Of a stretch of DNA of 64,000 bases, positions 41,376-51,092 are shown one piece after another. A program made the translations under genes and the position numbers. This DNA comes from an uncultured Rhodopila sp. (GTDB lineage: Bacteria; Pseudomonadota; Alphaproteobacteria; Acetobacterales; Acetobacteraceae): positions 1-64,000 of the forward strand of contig NZ_CAIWTY010000007.1 in assembly GCF_903915725.1 (NCBI RefSeq). The letters run 5' to 3'. Below the pieces are notes generated by a model. The model searched no databases. It was not told the origin of the DNA and worked only from the letters and a program-made list of their open reading frames with translations. Position 1 is the stretch's first letter. Every line of letters begins with the position of its first letter.

Positions 41376-42116
41376 CTACACCGGCACCGACTGCCGCCGA
41401 TCGCGCGCGATGTCGAGGAACACGGCCTCCAGGTCGTGCCGCCCGTAGCGTGCCAACAAATCCGCCGGGCTGCCGCGATCGACGATGCGGCCCTGCTTCA
41501 GCATCGCCACGTCGGTGCATAACCGCTCCACCTCCGCCATGTTGTGGCTCGCCAGCAGGATGGTGCAGCCGCTATCCGCCCGGTACTGCTCCAGCCAGGT
41601 GCGCACCATATCGCCGGTATCCGGGTCCAAACTCGCCGTCGGCTCGTCCAGCAACAGCACCTCCGGCTTGTTGATCAGCGCCTTGGCCAGCGCTACCCGG
41701 GTCTTTTGCCCTGCCGACAGCTCGCCCGCCGGACGGTGCAGGATCGCCCCGAGATCAAGCTCCCGCGCCAGCGTCGCGATCCGCGCGTCGACTTTCCGGA
41801 CGTTGTACAGATGCCCGTAGACCCGCAGGTTCTGCATCACCGACAGCCGGTGGGGCAGGGCGACATACGGTGACGAGAAGTTCATCCGCGCCAGCGCGGC
41901 ATACCGGTCCGTTGCCATGTCGTGCCCCAGCACGGTGATGCGCCCGGATGTCGGAACGATCAGCGCCAGCAGCATCGCTATCGTCGTGGTCTTGCCCGCG
42001 CCGTTGCCGCCGAGCAGGCCGAACGTCGCGCCCGGCCGGACAGTGAAATCGATGTTGTCAACTGCCAACACAGCGTCATAGCGTTTGCTGAGACTTTCGA
42101 CCTGGATTGCGTTCAT
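41376..42116 (-). CDS. ABC exporter ATP-binding protein
   Basis: A 246-residue ATPase of the CcmA/DrrA/NodI class. Walker A is GGNGAGKTT, the Q loop precedes SSPYVALPHRLSVMQNLRVYG, the signature is LSAGQKTRV, Walker B is LLLDEPTASLD and the switch His is in ASHNMAEVE. ATG 42116 gives MNAIQVESLSKRYD, the normal first strand. It should pair with the permease at 39305. It is divergent from the metallophosphatase gene across about 100 bp. Confidence 0.9.
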   Translation of the reverse strand: MNAIQVESLSKRYDAVLAVDNIDFTVRPGATFGLLGGNGAGKTTTIAMLLALIVPTSGRITVLGHDMATDRYAALARMNFSSPYVALPHRLSVMQNLRVYGHLYNVRKVDARIATLARELDLGAILHRPAGELSAGQKTRVALAKALINKPEVLLLDEPTASLDPDTGDMVRTWLEQYRADSGCTILLASHNMAEVERLCTDVAMLKQGRIVDRGSPADLLARYGRHDLEAVFLDIARDRRQSVPV

Positions 42117-42215
42117 GAGGTTTCGGATAGGATGCCCCCGGCAATCCGCCAAGGGGGCAGTTCACGAACACGCCGTGATTGGCCAAAACCGCGGGCGGGA
42201 TTACACTGGCCGGTC

Positions 42216-42932
42216 ATGATCGAATTTGCCGCCGCCCCCGCCACTCTGCCCCCCGGCCAGCGTGTCTACGCCGTCGGCGATATCCATGGCTGCATGGACC
42301 GCCTGATGGCCCTGCATGAGCTGATCGCCGAGGATATCGCCAACCGCCCGGCCGAGCACACCGTCCTCGTGCATCTCGGCGACTACGTCGATCGCGGCAG
42401 CGACAGCGCCCAGGTGGTCGATTGGCTGACCAATGGCCCGCCGGTGGCCGCCGACGATATCGTCAACCTGATGGGCAACCATGAGCACATGATGCTCTCG
42501 GCCCTGGCGGCCGCCGACAATGAGGCGTCGTCGCTCTGGATGACCAATGGCGGCGCCGACTCCTTGCTGAGCTGGGGCATCTCCCGGCTGGTGCCGCGGG
42601 CGGAATGGGCGGCCAAGATCCCGTGGCAGCACCTGATCTTCCTGCGCGACCTGACGATCAGCCATCGCGTCGGGCCGTATCTGTTCGTGCATGCCGGAGT
42701 CATGCCAGGCGTCCCGCTGGAGCGGCAGACGCGGCACGATATGATCTGGATCCGCGAGCCGTTCCTGTCGTCCCGTCTAGATCACGGTGCGGTGATCGTG
42801 CACGGGCATACGCCGAAGCGGCAACCGGTGATCCAGCCCAACCGCATCGCTATCGATACCGGCGCGGTGCTCGGGGGCGCCCTGACCTGCGTGGTGCTGG
42901 AAGAGGACAAGCTGGCGTTTTTGCAGACGTAG
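42216..42932 (+). CDS. Metallophosphoesterase (PPP-type serine/threonine or Ap4A phosphatase)
   Basis: A 238-residue calcineurin-like phosphatase. All PPP motifs are visible: VYAVGDIHGCMD, LVHLGDYVDRGSDS, NLMGNHEHMML, LFVHAGVMPG and VIVHGHTPKR. This set is shared by bacterial PrpA/PrpB-like protein phosphatases and diadenosine tetraphosphatases, so the substrate stays open. The start at 42216 removes an unsupported N-terminal extension antisense to the ABC ATPase. It precedes the polysaccharide region by 220 bp. Confidence 0.87.
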   Translation: MIEFAAAPATLPPGQRVYAVGDIHGCMDRLMALHELIAEDIANRPAEHTVLVHLGDYVDRGSDSAQVVDWLTNGPPVAADDIVNLMGNHEHMMLSALAAADNEASSLWMTNGGADSLLSWGISRLVPRAEWAAKIPWQHLIFLRDLTISHRVGPYLFVHAGVMPGVPLERQTRHDMIWIREPFLSSRLDHGAVIVHGHTPKRQPVIQPNRIAIDTGAVLGGALTCVVLEEDKLAFLQT

Positions 42933-43149
42933 AAGCGCGTGCGGCCGGCCGGAGGCGTCGCCGTCCCGCGGCGCGGCGCCTTTATCGGTTGAGATATTTC
43001 TTCGAACATGCAATTGCTTCGGCAAGGAACTCAGTCTGTTGTCGCGGTCTATTCGTCGTTCCACGCCGTCATCAGCATCTCAGCATACCATTTCGATGAC
43101 AGGAGCCGGCTAACCGAACGTTACCCTATATTTCCGAGGACACCACGCC

Positions 43150-44382
43150 TTGTCCAAACTGTTGCTGCTGACGCAGCGCATTCCCTACCCCCCTACCAAG
43201 GGGGAAAAAATCCGGCAGTTGCAGGTCCTGAGGCATTTAGGCGAATCTCACGACGTTCATCTCGGATGTCTGGTCGATGACCCGCGCGACCTGGAGCATA
43301 TACCCGTCGTTCAGGCGATGTGCGCGGACTCGTACTTCGCGGTGATCGACCGGCGGATGGCCGGGATTGCCTGCCTGCGCGGCCTGCTGTCCGGCGAACC
43401 GCTGAGCGTCACCTTCTATCGTCACCGCGGGTTGTTCGCTTGGGTCCGCCGCACGCTGCGCGATGTCAGGCCCGAGGTCATCGTCGTCTGCTCCTCCAAC
43501 ATGGCGCCGTATGTGCTGGACCTGCGCGGACGCGAGTGCGTCTGCCTGGTCGATCTGGCTGACGTCGACTCGGAAAAATGGCGCGCCTATGCGCAATCCG
43601 GAACCTTTCCGATGAACCGGGTCCACGCCCGGGAATGGCGCCGCGTCGCGGCGCTGGAAGCCCGCATCGCCCGGGAATGCGATTGGAGCACCTTCGTTTC
43701 AACAGACGAAGCCGATCTCTTCGCAAGCCAGCATCCGGCTGAGGCAGGCAGGATTCGCGCCGTCAGCAACGGTGTCGATCATGCCTATTTTGATCCGGCG
43801 CTGCATTTCATCCAACCGTTCGCAGCCGATCGGCTTAACTTCGTGTTCACCGGCACCATGGACTATCCGCCGAACATCGACGCGGTCGTCTGGTTTGCCG
43901 AGGCGATCCTGCCCATTATCCGGCAAACCCGGCCCGATGCGGCGTTCTACATCGCCGGTTCCAATCCCGCCCCGCTCGTGCAGGCGCTGACCGCAACCCA
44001 AGGCGTCTTCGTCACCGGCCGGGTGCCAGACATGCGTCCCTACATCGCCAATGCCAGCGCCGCCGTGGCGCCCGTGCGCATTGGCCGCGGGATCCAGAAC
44101 AAGGTGCTTGAAGCGATGGCCATGGCCCGGCCAACCGTGGTCACGAGCGACGCATTGAGCGGCATTCGCGCCATCCCGGGCCGGGAGGTGCTGCTCGCCG
44201 ATACGGCCGAAGCCTTCGCCGCAGCCTGCCTGGCGGCGGCCGGACCGGAGGGCAAGGCCATCGGCGAGGCCGCGCGCCGGCGTGTATTGCAGGATTACAC
44301 CTGGTCCGAGTGCCTGCGCGGCTTCGACGCGTTGCTGGATCGCGCGCCGCTCACCGAACCGGCGCAGGCGGCCCTGTCATGA
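43150..44382 (+). CDS. Glycosyltransferase, PEP-CTERM/EpsH1-associated sugar transferase type
   Basis: A 410-residue GT-B enzyme. The N-terminus LLLTQRIPYPPTKGEKIRQL closely matches the TIGR03087-type 'sugar transferase associated with PEP-CTERM/EpsH1 systems'. The C-terminal domain has NFVFTGTMDYPPNIDAV, VFVTGRVPDMRPYIA, VAPVRIGRGIQNKVLEAMA (donor-binding) and TWSECLRGFDALL. Initiation is probably TTG 43150, with GAGGA 10 nt before it. No exosortase or PEP-CTERM protein is in the window, so the link to that system is by family only. It begins the surface-glycan region. Confidence 0.85.
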   Translation: MSKLLLLTQRIPYPPTKGEKIRQLQVLRHLGESHDVHLGCLVDDPRDLEHIPVVQAMCADSYFAVIDRRMAGIACLRGLLSGEPLSVTFYRHRGLFAWVRRTLRDVRPEVIVVCSSNMAPYVLDLRGRECVCLVDLADVDSEKWRAYAQSGTFPMNRVHAREWRRVAALEARIARECDWSTFVSTDEADLFASQHPAEAGRIRAVSNGVDHAYFDPALHFIQPFAADRLNFVFTGTMDYPPNIDAVVWFAEAILPIIRQTRPDAAFYIAGSNPAPLVQALTATQGVFVTGRVPDMRPYIANASAAVAPVRIGRGIQNKVLEAMAMARPTVVTSDALSGIRAIPGREVLLADTAEAFAAACLAAAGPEGKAIGEAARRRVLQDYTWSECLRGFDALLDRAPLTEPAQAALS

Positions 44383-44444
44383 TCGTACGCTCTGCGCACC
44401 GTTGCGTATCGGGCTGGCGGTGAGGTCTCGCCGAGTTCCGTTTA

Positions 44445-45641
44445 TCAGGCTGCTGTCGCGGCGGCGCCGGTCCGGCGCGGACCCTTGGCAAGGCTGATCG
44501 CGGCGGCGGCGATTTCCACGACCCGCTCGGCGTTGCGATCCCAGGTCAGCGATTTGGCGGCAATGGTCCGGTGGGCGGCCTGCCCCAGCCGGGCGCGCAA
44601 CGCGGCATCGCAGCATAGCCGCACAAGCGCAGCCTCCAACGCGCCGTTCCGCTCGGGATCGAACAGCAGCGCGTCTTCTCCGTCGCTCAGTATCTCGCGG
44701 ATGTTTTCGCTGTCCGGCGCGGCGATGGGGCGGCCGAGTTGCATGTATTCGAACAGCTTCAACGGCGACGAATACGGCGTCAGCGCCGGCACCACGGCGA
44801 CATCGAAGGCGCCGATGAAGTCCGCCATCGCATCGCGCGCAACAATCCCGGTGATCGTCAGCCGATCGGCGACGCCGCGCTCGCGGGCATAGTCCTGGAG
44901 CGACTCGCGGGCGGGTCCGTCGCCGACGACAAGGATTTGCGGATCGAACCGCTCCCGATGCAGCGCCACGAAGTCGATCAGCCGGTGGACGGCATTCCAG
45001 CCGCGGATGAAGCCGGCGAAGCCAAGCACCAGGCGCGGCGGGAGGCCGAGCGCCGCTTTGGCGGCCTCGGTATCGGCGATGCCTCCGAAGCGTTCGGCAT
45101 TGATGCCGTTCGGGACGACGGTGATGTGCGACCGCTTCACGCCGTATTCTTCGACGGTGCGCGCCAAAACGCCGGTGACCGGCAGCACATGATCCGCCCG
45201 GTTCCACAGCCAGCGTTGGGCCATCCGGCCGAGCCGGTGCAGGCGAAGCCCGTCGTTCTTCGCCCGCTCCTCATACAGCGGCGCGTTGACCTCCAGCAGC
45301 AGAGGCATTCCGGACAGGCGGCGCACCCAGATCCCGGCGAACAGGAACAGGCTGAAGCGCTCATAAATCACGTCGGGGCGGTGCAGGCGGACAGCCTTGC
45401 GAAGGCGCAGGAAGGCCTTGACGTTGTAGGCGATCTCCAGGATCTCATAGAGCGATCCCGGGATCGCCCGTTTGATCCGGTCCACGACCGCACTCGAACC
45501 GCCGAACCCGGTCGCCGTGAAACCGGCGGGTCCAACCAGGATGGTTTCGTGCCCTTGCCGCTGTAGCGCGGCGATCAGTTCTTCGATGTGGACGGATTGG
45601 CCGTCGCGCGACGCGATCCGGTGGTGGAACAGGATACGCAT
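44445..45641 (-). CDS. Glycosyltransferase family 4 protein
   Basis: A 398-residue GT-B transferase. The acceptor domain starts MRILFHHRIASRDGQSVHIEEL, a form seen in EPS-type enzymes. The donor domain shows LVLGFAGFIRGWNAVHRLI, ILVVGDGPAR, VADRLTITGIV and the SSPLKLFEYMQLGRPIAAPD loop with the E-x7-E equivalent. ATG 45641 is used; an in-frame start 21 bp upstream (45662) would add seven residues. It is convergent with the previous glycosyltransferase, with 62 bp between the stops. Confidence 0.87.
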   Translation of the reverse strand: MRILFHHRIASRDGQSVHIEELIAALQRQGHETILVGPAGFTATGFGGSSAVVDRIKRAIPGSLYEILEIAYNVKAFLRLRKAVRLHRPDVIYERFSLFLFAGIWVRRLSGMPLLLEVNAPLYEERAKNDGLRLHRLGRMAQRWLWNRADHVLPVTGVLARTVEEYGVKRSHITVVPNGINAERFGGIADTEAAKAALGLPPRLVLGFAGFIRGWNAVHRLIDFVALHRERFDPQILVVGDGPARESLQDYARERGVADRLTITGIVARDAMADFIGAFDVAVVPALTPYSSPLKLFEYMQLGRPIAAPDSENIREILSDGEDALLFDPERNGALEAALVRLCCDAALRARLGQAAHRTIAAKSLTWDRNAERVVEIAAAAISLAKGPRRTGAAATAA

Positions 45642-45834
45642 CGGCCGAGGCGCCCTCCGCATTGTCGATGCCCTGCCGTCAAGGCGTTACGTTCCGGCCG
45701 TGTGGTCCGAAGCGGCGCCCCGGCCGGATGCGGGAAATAAACCCCGGACCGTCGCCAGGCCAGACTTGTTTCGTGACTCGACGAACAAACCGTTTCGCGA
45801 CACGGCCGTGCTGTCCGCCTGCCGGCCGCCCGCC

Positions 45835-46947
45835 TCAGGCCTGCCCATCGGCCCGGCCGGGCACGAGCAGCCGAACCGGCGGAATAAGACGTTCGCTCAA
45901 GGCCTGGATCACGCGGCGCCACGATTGCTTGCGGCGCTCGGTCAACGCGGCAAACAGGAACACGGCTGCAAGGCTTAGAATTGGCAGCAGAAGGCGCGAT
46001 ACCGCGCTGTCACGCGGCCAGGGAAGCGTCGCAATGAGGCACTGCATGATCGGGTAGTGCATCAGGTAAAGCGTGAAAGTGGCGCCCGCCAGCCAGCGTA
46101 TCGCCCGGGCAAATCGGCTGAGCAGCCACCCGAACGGATCGGACAGGTGGCAGATCCCGATCAGATGGAGTGCGAACAGCGCTCCGACGACATAGTCCTG
46201 CGCCAGTTCCCGGCGTCCGAACCAATCGGGGCCGAGACCGAGCAGGCGACCGTGGTGCAATGCCCAGACCTCGTAGCCAATCCAGCCCGCGACCGAAGCG
46301 GCGGCGCAGGCGGCGCCTGCCCGCGTCGATGGGCGCAGGTCCCTGGCCAGGCGGGCACAGGCGAGACCCGCCAGCCATAACGGAAACAGGGCGATCACCT
46401 TGGGGCCGGCAATACCGGCGGCAACCAGCGCCGCGGCAATCCGGACCTTGCCGGGGGCGAACATCGCGACGCCAAAGATGACGTAGTACCAGGGTTCGTA
46501 TCCAAGCGACCAATACGGCCAGTCGGTTCCCGGTGTGATGTCCAGATACCAGGTCTGGTTAAGGAACACCGCCGAAAGCAGGTAGCGCCAAAGCGAGCCG
46601 TCCGGATGGTAGTGCGGCACCTCCGCAGCCGTGTAAAGCTCCGGCCGAGCCGAACTGCCGGCGGCATCCAGCATCAAGGTCAGCAGCAGCGCGGGAAGCG
46701 CAACCGACCAGAGCCGAGCCGCCCGGTTCACTGCGTAGCTGCGCGGGCCTGCTTCGCGGCCATCGGTCGCGCAGCCGATGACGAAGCCGGACAGGACGAA
46801 AAAGATGTCCACCGCCTCGGCACCATAGGGTTGCAACTGCCAGAACAGGCCGCCGGTAAAATGCTGCGTTGCGTAATGCGACACGAACACCGCGAACGCC
46901 GCCATGAAGCGAACGCAGTCGAGATAGAGCGACGTCCCTTGTCTCAT
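45835..46947 (-). CDS. Acyltransferase 3-family membrane protein (OafA/ExoZ-like)
   Basis: A 370-residue protein with about ten hydrophobic helices. The first (YLDCVRFMAAFAVFVSHYAT) holds the conserved R-x-x-A and His expected to act in acyl transfer, followed by FFVLSGFVIG. Such enzymes acetylate sugars of O-antigen or exopolysaccharide at the inner membrane. ATG 46947 starts just before helix 1; the longer frame to 47061 is not conserved-looking. It probably modifies the glycan assembled by the neighbouring transferases and is on the same strand as the GT4 gene 190 bp downstream. Confidence 0.86.
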   Translation of the reverse strand: MRQGTSLYLDCVRFMAAFAVFVSHYATQHFTGGLFWQLQPYGAEAVDIFFVLSGFVIGCATDGREAGPRSYAVNRAARLWSVALPALLLTLMLDAAGSSARPELYTAAEVPHYHPDGSLWRYLLSAVFLNQTWYLDITPGTDWPYWSLGYEPWYYVIFGVAMFAPGKVRIAAALVAAGIAGPKVIALFPLWLAGLACARLARDLRPSTRAGAACAAASVAGWIGYEVWALHHGRLLGLGPDWFGRRELAQDYVVGALFALHLIGICHLSDPFGWLLSRFARAIRWLAGATFTLYLMHYPIMQCLIATLPWPRDSAVSRLLLPILSLAAVFLFAALTERRKQSWRRVIQALSERLIPPVRLLVPGRADGQA

Positions 46948-47304
46948 CGCGCGTTCACCCAGTCCCCGGCGTCCTGTAGACTCGTTGCGGTTTGCTGCTT
47001 CGGTGAGGATCGCCCGTCCCGGTCCGGCATCCGCGCTGACAGGTGCGGGTGTTATAGACAATCCTTATGCGTAGTGAATGAATTTCGGCAGCAACACGTC
47101 CATCGCCGCGCCGACCGGTCTCGTGCGATGCCAGTCCGCGCCGGCATGACGAGGCGGCGCGGCCGGAGAGTCGCTCTCATCGCGGACCGGTATAATATTG
47201 CAAGCGAGGCTGTCCGGCATCTATACGCGCCCGGCATCTGGTCCACGGGTCATGAGGATAGAGCCGCCGAAATGATCGCGATCAACCATGGCTGAAGGCG
47301 GGGC

Positions 47305-48759
47305 ATGAGCCTCGGGCGGACGGTCGTCTCGGCGGTCAGTTGGTCGGCCGCCATCAAGATCGGCTTCCAGCTCGTCACCTGGGCGATGACCCTGGCGGTC
47401 ATCCGGATACTTACGCCCGGCGACTATGGCCTGGTCGCCATCACCCAGGTCTTCGTCAATATCATGTCCGGATTCGCCGACTTTGGCCTCGGCGACGCAT
47501 TGGTGCAGCGGGAGGACACCCCCAAGCCGGTCGCCGCCGCCGTGTTCGGAACGATCCTGCTGCTCTCCGCGACGCTGACGGTTCTGCTTGCCATGGCAGC
47601 GTATCCAATCGCGGAATGGTATCATGATCCCCGCCTGGTGCTGCTCACGCAGGTCGCAAGCCTGGGATTCCTGCTCAACGGCCTGATGAGCCTGCCGCGC
47701 ATCCACCTGACCAAAAGTCTGCGCATCCGGCCGATGTTCGTCATGGAACTGTCGGCTGGACTGCTCGGATCAGTCGCGGTCATCATCCTGGCCTACGCGG
47801 GTTACGGCGCCTGGTCGCTGATGCTCGGCAACCTGGCCGGCAATGCCGTCCGCCTGGTTGGCTTCGCGGTCCTGACCCGGGAGTATTATGTCTGGCCGAG
47901 CCTGGACCTGAAGCTCGTCCGGCCATTCTTCTCCTTCGGCGCCTACCGCACGCTCTCCTTCCTTGCCTGGGTCTGCTACTCGTCCGCCGACACGCTGATC
48001 CTCGGCCGCTGGCTCGGCGCCGCGGAGCTGGGACTGTATACCGTCGCGATGAACTTTGCCTGCATCCCGCTGGCCAAGATCGCACCGGTCATCAACGCGG
48101 TGGCGTTTCCGGCTTTCGCCATGGTGCAGAGCCGGCCGGCGGAGGGGCGCTATTACGCCATGAAGGCGATGCGGCTGGCGGCGGTCGTCTCGGTGCCCGT
48201 GTTCTTCGGCATCTCCGCCGTCGCGCCCGAAGTCGTCGATCTGGTGTTCGGGCCAAGTTGGCAAGCGGCCAAGCCCATTCTCGCCGTGCTGTCGCTGGCG
48301 ATGACATTTCGCGCGCTGCTGCTGATCGTGCCGAACTACCTGGAAGGCATCGGCAATGCCCGGGCCAGCTTCCGGTGCACCGCTTTCGGTGCCGTGCTGT
48401 TCCCGCCGGCTTTCCTGATTGGCTGCCATTGGGGGGTCGAAGGGGTCTGCTACGCCTGGCTGTTCGGCTATCCCGTCATGTTCGCCGTCAATGCACTGAT
48501 CGCCGCACGCAGCGGCAGGCTGGACCTCACGTCGCTGCTGGCGACACCACTGCGACCCATCGGCGCGGGACTTGTGATGCTGGCAGCCGTTGCGGCCTTG
48601 CGGACCTGCCTCCCGTCCGGCCAGCCGGAGGTCCTGCGCGCCGCAATCCTGGTGGCGGCCGGGGCGGCGAGCTACGGCGCCGTGATGATCGTCGTGTTCC
48701 GGAGGTTGGCGCTGGAGGTCGCGGCGCTGTTCTACCGGGTCCGCTCCGAGGCCGCCTGA
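47305..48759 (+). CDS. Lipopolysaccharide/exopolysaccharide flippase (Wzx/WzxC-like)
   Basis: A 484-residue MOP-superfamily transporter. VVSAVSWSAAIKIGFQLVTW and the RILTPGDYGLVAITQVFVN loop, followed by GLGDALVQRED, are typical of WzxC/ExoT-type flippases. About 12 helices are predicted. A minus-independent TATAAT at 47191-47196 lies 109 bp upstream without a clear -35. The 3' end overlaps the convergent glycosyltransferase gene by 28 bp, so the transcripts are antisense at their ends. It is the second flippase of the window. Confidence 0.88.
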   Translation: MSLGRTVVSAVSWSAAIKIGFQLVTWAMTLAVIRILTPGDYGLVAITQVFVNIMSGFADFGLGDALVQREDTPKPVAAAVFGTILLLSATLTVLLAMAAYPIAEWYHDPRLVLLTQVASLGFLLNGLMSLPRIHLTKSLRIRPMFVMELSAGLLGSVAVIILAYAGYGAWSLMLGNLAGNAVRLVGFAVLTREYYVWPSLDLKLVRPFFSFGAYRTLSFLAWVCYSSADTLILGRWLGAAELGLYTVAMNFACIPLAKIAPVINAVAFPAFAMVQSRPAEGRYYAMKAMRLAAVVSVPVFFGISAVAPEVVDLVFGPSWQAAKPILAVLSLAMTFRALLLIVPNYLEGIGNARASFRCTAFGAVLFPPAFLIGCHWGVEGVCYAWLFGYPVMFAVNALIAARSGRLDLTSLLATPLRPIGAGLVMLAAVAALRTCLPSGQPEVLRAAILVAAGAASYGAVMIVVFRRLALEVAALFYRVRSEAA

Positions 48760-49817
48760 AGCGAGTCGAACGCCGCCGCAAGCTGTGCCGCCTCGGCCCG
48801 GGGCGAACAGGACGCAACCACGAAGCGCCGGGAAGCGGCGCCGAGACGCCGGCGCACGGCGGCGTCGGTCAGCAGCAGGTCGATCGCCTCTCTCAGCCTG
48901 GCCGGGTCGCCAGGGGGCACTACAAGGCACGTTGTGCCATCCTGCAGATAGTCACGCAATCCCGGCGAGTCGCTGACGATCACCGCCTTTCCCGACGCCA
49001 TCGCTTCCAGCAAAGTCGAGATGCCTCCAGCGTGGATGGAAGGGTGCAGCGGGATGACCACCAGGGCTGCGCCGGCGACGAGGTCCCGATACAAGCGCGT
49101 TGTCAGCGGCTCGGTCAGCACCGTCACGCCGGGAAGGGCCAGACGATCCTCCATCAGGTTGCGGCTGCGGATGACCACCTTGCGCGTCAGGCCCGCGACC
49201 GCGCGGAGCAGCGTCGGATAGTCGCGCGAGACATCATCGCCGACGGCCAGGACATAACCGTCCGGGACATCGTCCGTGTCCGGATAAAAATCCGGCGCGG
49301 TGGGCTGGCGGATGGGCCGGACGGTTGCGCTGCGCGCGCCCAGCGCGAGCAGACCGGCGACCTGGGCGTGTCCGAGGGGCATGATCATGTCGGCCCGCGG
49401 CAGCACAAGCCGCAGGATTGCGTCGCGCAGCCGCCAGGTGCCCGCCACGCCGACGTCGTAGAGCACGACCTTGCCGCGGAACAGAAACAGCCGGCGCAGC
49501 AGCAGGATGATCAACGCGCTGGATTCGAAATTGCACAGCACCACCTGCGTATGCCGGTGGAACAGCAGCACGCGCAGCGCGCGGAGCGGATCGATCGCGC
49601 CCAGCGCCGCATGGGCGCGGGCAAACGGGTTCCACGGCCAGCGGCAGGGGTCCAGACGGCTGTAGCTGTAGCCCCGAGCCGCCAGCAACCGAAACACCTC
49701 CGCCCGGTCGGGTTCGTCGGGATCGGGCGGGTCGGTCCAGGGCGCCCATAAGCGGTGCGGCGGAAGAATCAGGATGTGGCGCCGTGCCGTGTCACGGCTA
49801 TGCCGTCGATCTTTCAT
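48732..49817 (-). CDS. Glycosyltransferase (GT4/GT1-like)
   Basis: A 361-residue predicted GT-B enzyme. The N-terminal half is divergent (HILILPPHRLWAPWTDPPDP, then YSYSRLDPCRWPWNPFARA), while the donor half shows VLAVGDDVSRDYPTLLRAVAG, VVIPLHPSIHAGGISTLLEAMASGKAVIVSD and a closing LREAIDLLLTD helix. ATG 49817 is used. The tail-to-tail overlap of 28 bp with the flippase is unusual in this otherwise spaced region. FkbM methyltransferase lies 40 bp upstream on the same strand, so the two are probably cotranscribed. Confidence 0.82.
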   Translation of the reverse strand: MKDRRHSRDTARRHILILPPHRLWAPWTDPPDPDEPDRAEVFRLLAARGYSYSRLDPCRWPWNPFARAHAALGAIDPLRALRVLLFHRHTQVVLCNFESSALIILLLRRLFLFRGKVVLYDVGVAGTWRLRDAILRLVLPRADMIMPLGHAQVAGLLALGARSATVRPIRQPTAPDFYPDTDDVPDGYVLAVGDDVSRDYPTLLRAVAGLTRKVVIRSRNLMEDRLALPGVTVLTEPLTTRLYRDLVAGAALVVIPLHPSIHAGGISTLLEAMASGKAVIVSDSPGLRDYLQDGTTCLVVPPGDPARLREAIDLLLTDAAVRRRLGAASRRFVVASCSPRAEAAQLAAAFDSLQAASERTR

Positions 49818-49857
49818 GCTTCTCCGGTCCCGGCGGCCGCTCGCACAAGCGGTCTCG

Positions 49858-50859
49858 CTAGAGCCGCAGCGGAGCCATCGACAGGACCACGTCCTTGGAC
49901 CGGTGCCGCCCCGGCACACTGGCGTTGAAGGATTTCGACGGAACGGTGACGATCTCGTCCGAGCCGTATTCCGGAATGACCGAAATCGTGTAGCCGGTAT
50001 CCCGAGCGAGCGTTGCGAGGAATGTTCCCAGCCGCTCCGCTTCCGGCAGAACCTCGACCACCAGGGTCGGGCGGTCCGCGACGATCAGGTGCCGCACCGA
50101 CTGCAGCAGTTCCATCTCGATGCCTTCGGCGTCGATTTTGATCAGGTCGCAGCCCTGCATCAGCGCGCGAAACGGCACCCCGACGACGGTCTGCAGGCGA
50201 AGGCTGCTGCGTTCGGCGATTTCCACGCCCTCGACGAGATGGGCGCCGACGGGCGAGTCCCGCCCCTCGTCGGGAATGTTGAGAATGACTTCGCCGACGG
50301 TGTCGCCGGGAATGGCGGCGGCCTCCAGCACGTCGACGTTGGCGACGCGGTTATGCAGCAGGTTGTTGCGCAGCGCGGCCGCGACCTCGGGAACCGGCTC
50401 AACCACCGTATAGCGGCCCTGCGTGGCGCGCCCGCCGACAACGGTGAACAGCCCGACATTGCCGCCGACTTCGAGCACGCGGGATGCTTTGGCGCAGAGC
50501 GATTGCCAGACAGCGGCAACCTGGCCCTCATAGCCTTGCACCCCGAACCAATACACGGCGTCCAGGACCATGGATCCGGTGGCGATGAACGCCAGATCAG
50601 GACGATCGAGCGGCTTGATTTCGCGCAGTATTTCCGACGGGCGGCGCCCGCGCGCGGCCCATTTCAGCACGGCGATGCAGGCGGAGCGCGGCAGGCTGCC
50701 GCGCCGCCAGGTGACGGCGCCAAGGCGGAACGGGTACAGCAGGCTGAGAGGAATGGCCGGGAATCGCACGGCGAATCTGCTACTTTCAAAAACGGGGAGG
50801 GGAGGCGAAGGCAGCGGGACGGCGCCCGCTGCCGGGGGTTCGCACAGCTTGTGCCGCAC
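49858..50859 (-). CDS. FkbM-family methyltransferase
   Basis: A 333-residue SAM methyltransferase. The SAM-binding loop is SRVLEVGGNVGLFTVVGG, followed by YTVVEPVPEVAAALRNN, and the FkbM-specific block CDLIKIDAEGIEMELLQSV. Family members O-methylate sugars or polyketides, so glycan methylation is the likely role in this context. A polar N-terminal region of about 110 residues precedes the domain; the true start could be further in. It is upstream of the GT at 48732 on the same strand. Confidence 0.87.
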   Translation of the reverse strand: MRHKLCEPPAAGAVPLPSPPLPVFESSRFAVRFPAIPLSLLYPFRLGAVTWRRGSLPRSACIAVLKWAARGRRPSEILREIKPLDRPDLAFIATGSMVLDAVYWFGVQGYEGQVAAVWQSLCAKASRVLEVGGNVGLFTVVGGRATQGRYTVVEPVPEVAAALRNNLLHNRVANVDVLEAAAIPGDTVGEVILNIPDEGRDSPVGAHLVEGVEIAERSSLRLQTVVGVPFRALMQGCDLIKIDAEGIEMELLQSVRHLIVADRPTLVVEVLPEAERLGTFLATLARDTGYTISVIPEYGSDEIVTVPSKSFNASVPGRHRSKDVVLSMAPLRL

Positions 50860-51092
50860 ATCAACCGCGCAGCCGTCTTGTTAACGAGTTTGGATGAGGA
50901 AACACCTACGCCGCGTCCCGGCGTTGAAGCAACAGGAATTGTCTCGATAGATATATGAAATGGCGCGCCCCGCCTCGACTCGGAAAGCCATGCCGAAAGT
51001 TGTGCCGAACCTGTGATCGTGGCTTGCTTGTTTTCCTTGCGCTGCGCGAAGATGGGTTGCACGGATGCGACAGTCCCGTTACGGCAGGGTCA

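Noticed and set aside
48258-49751. 497-codon plus-strand ORF spanning flippase end and glycosyltransferase
   Set aside because: Shadow of two real genes in different frames; no coherent domain along its length.
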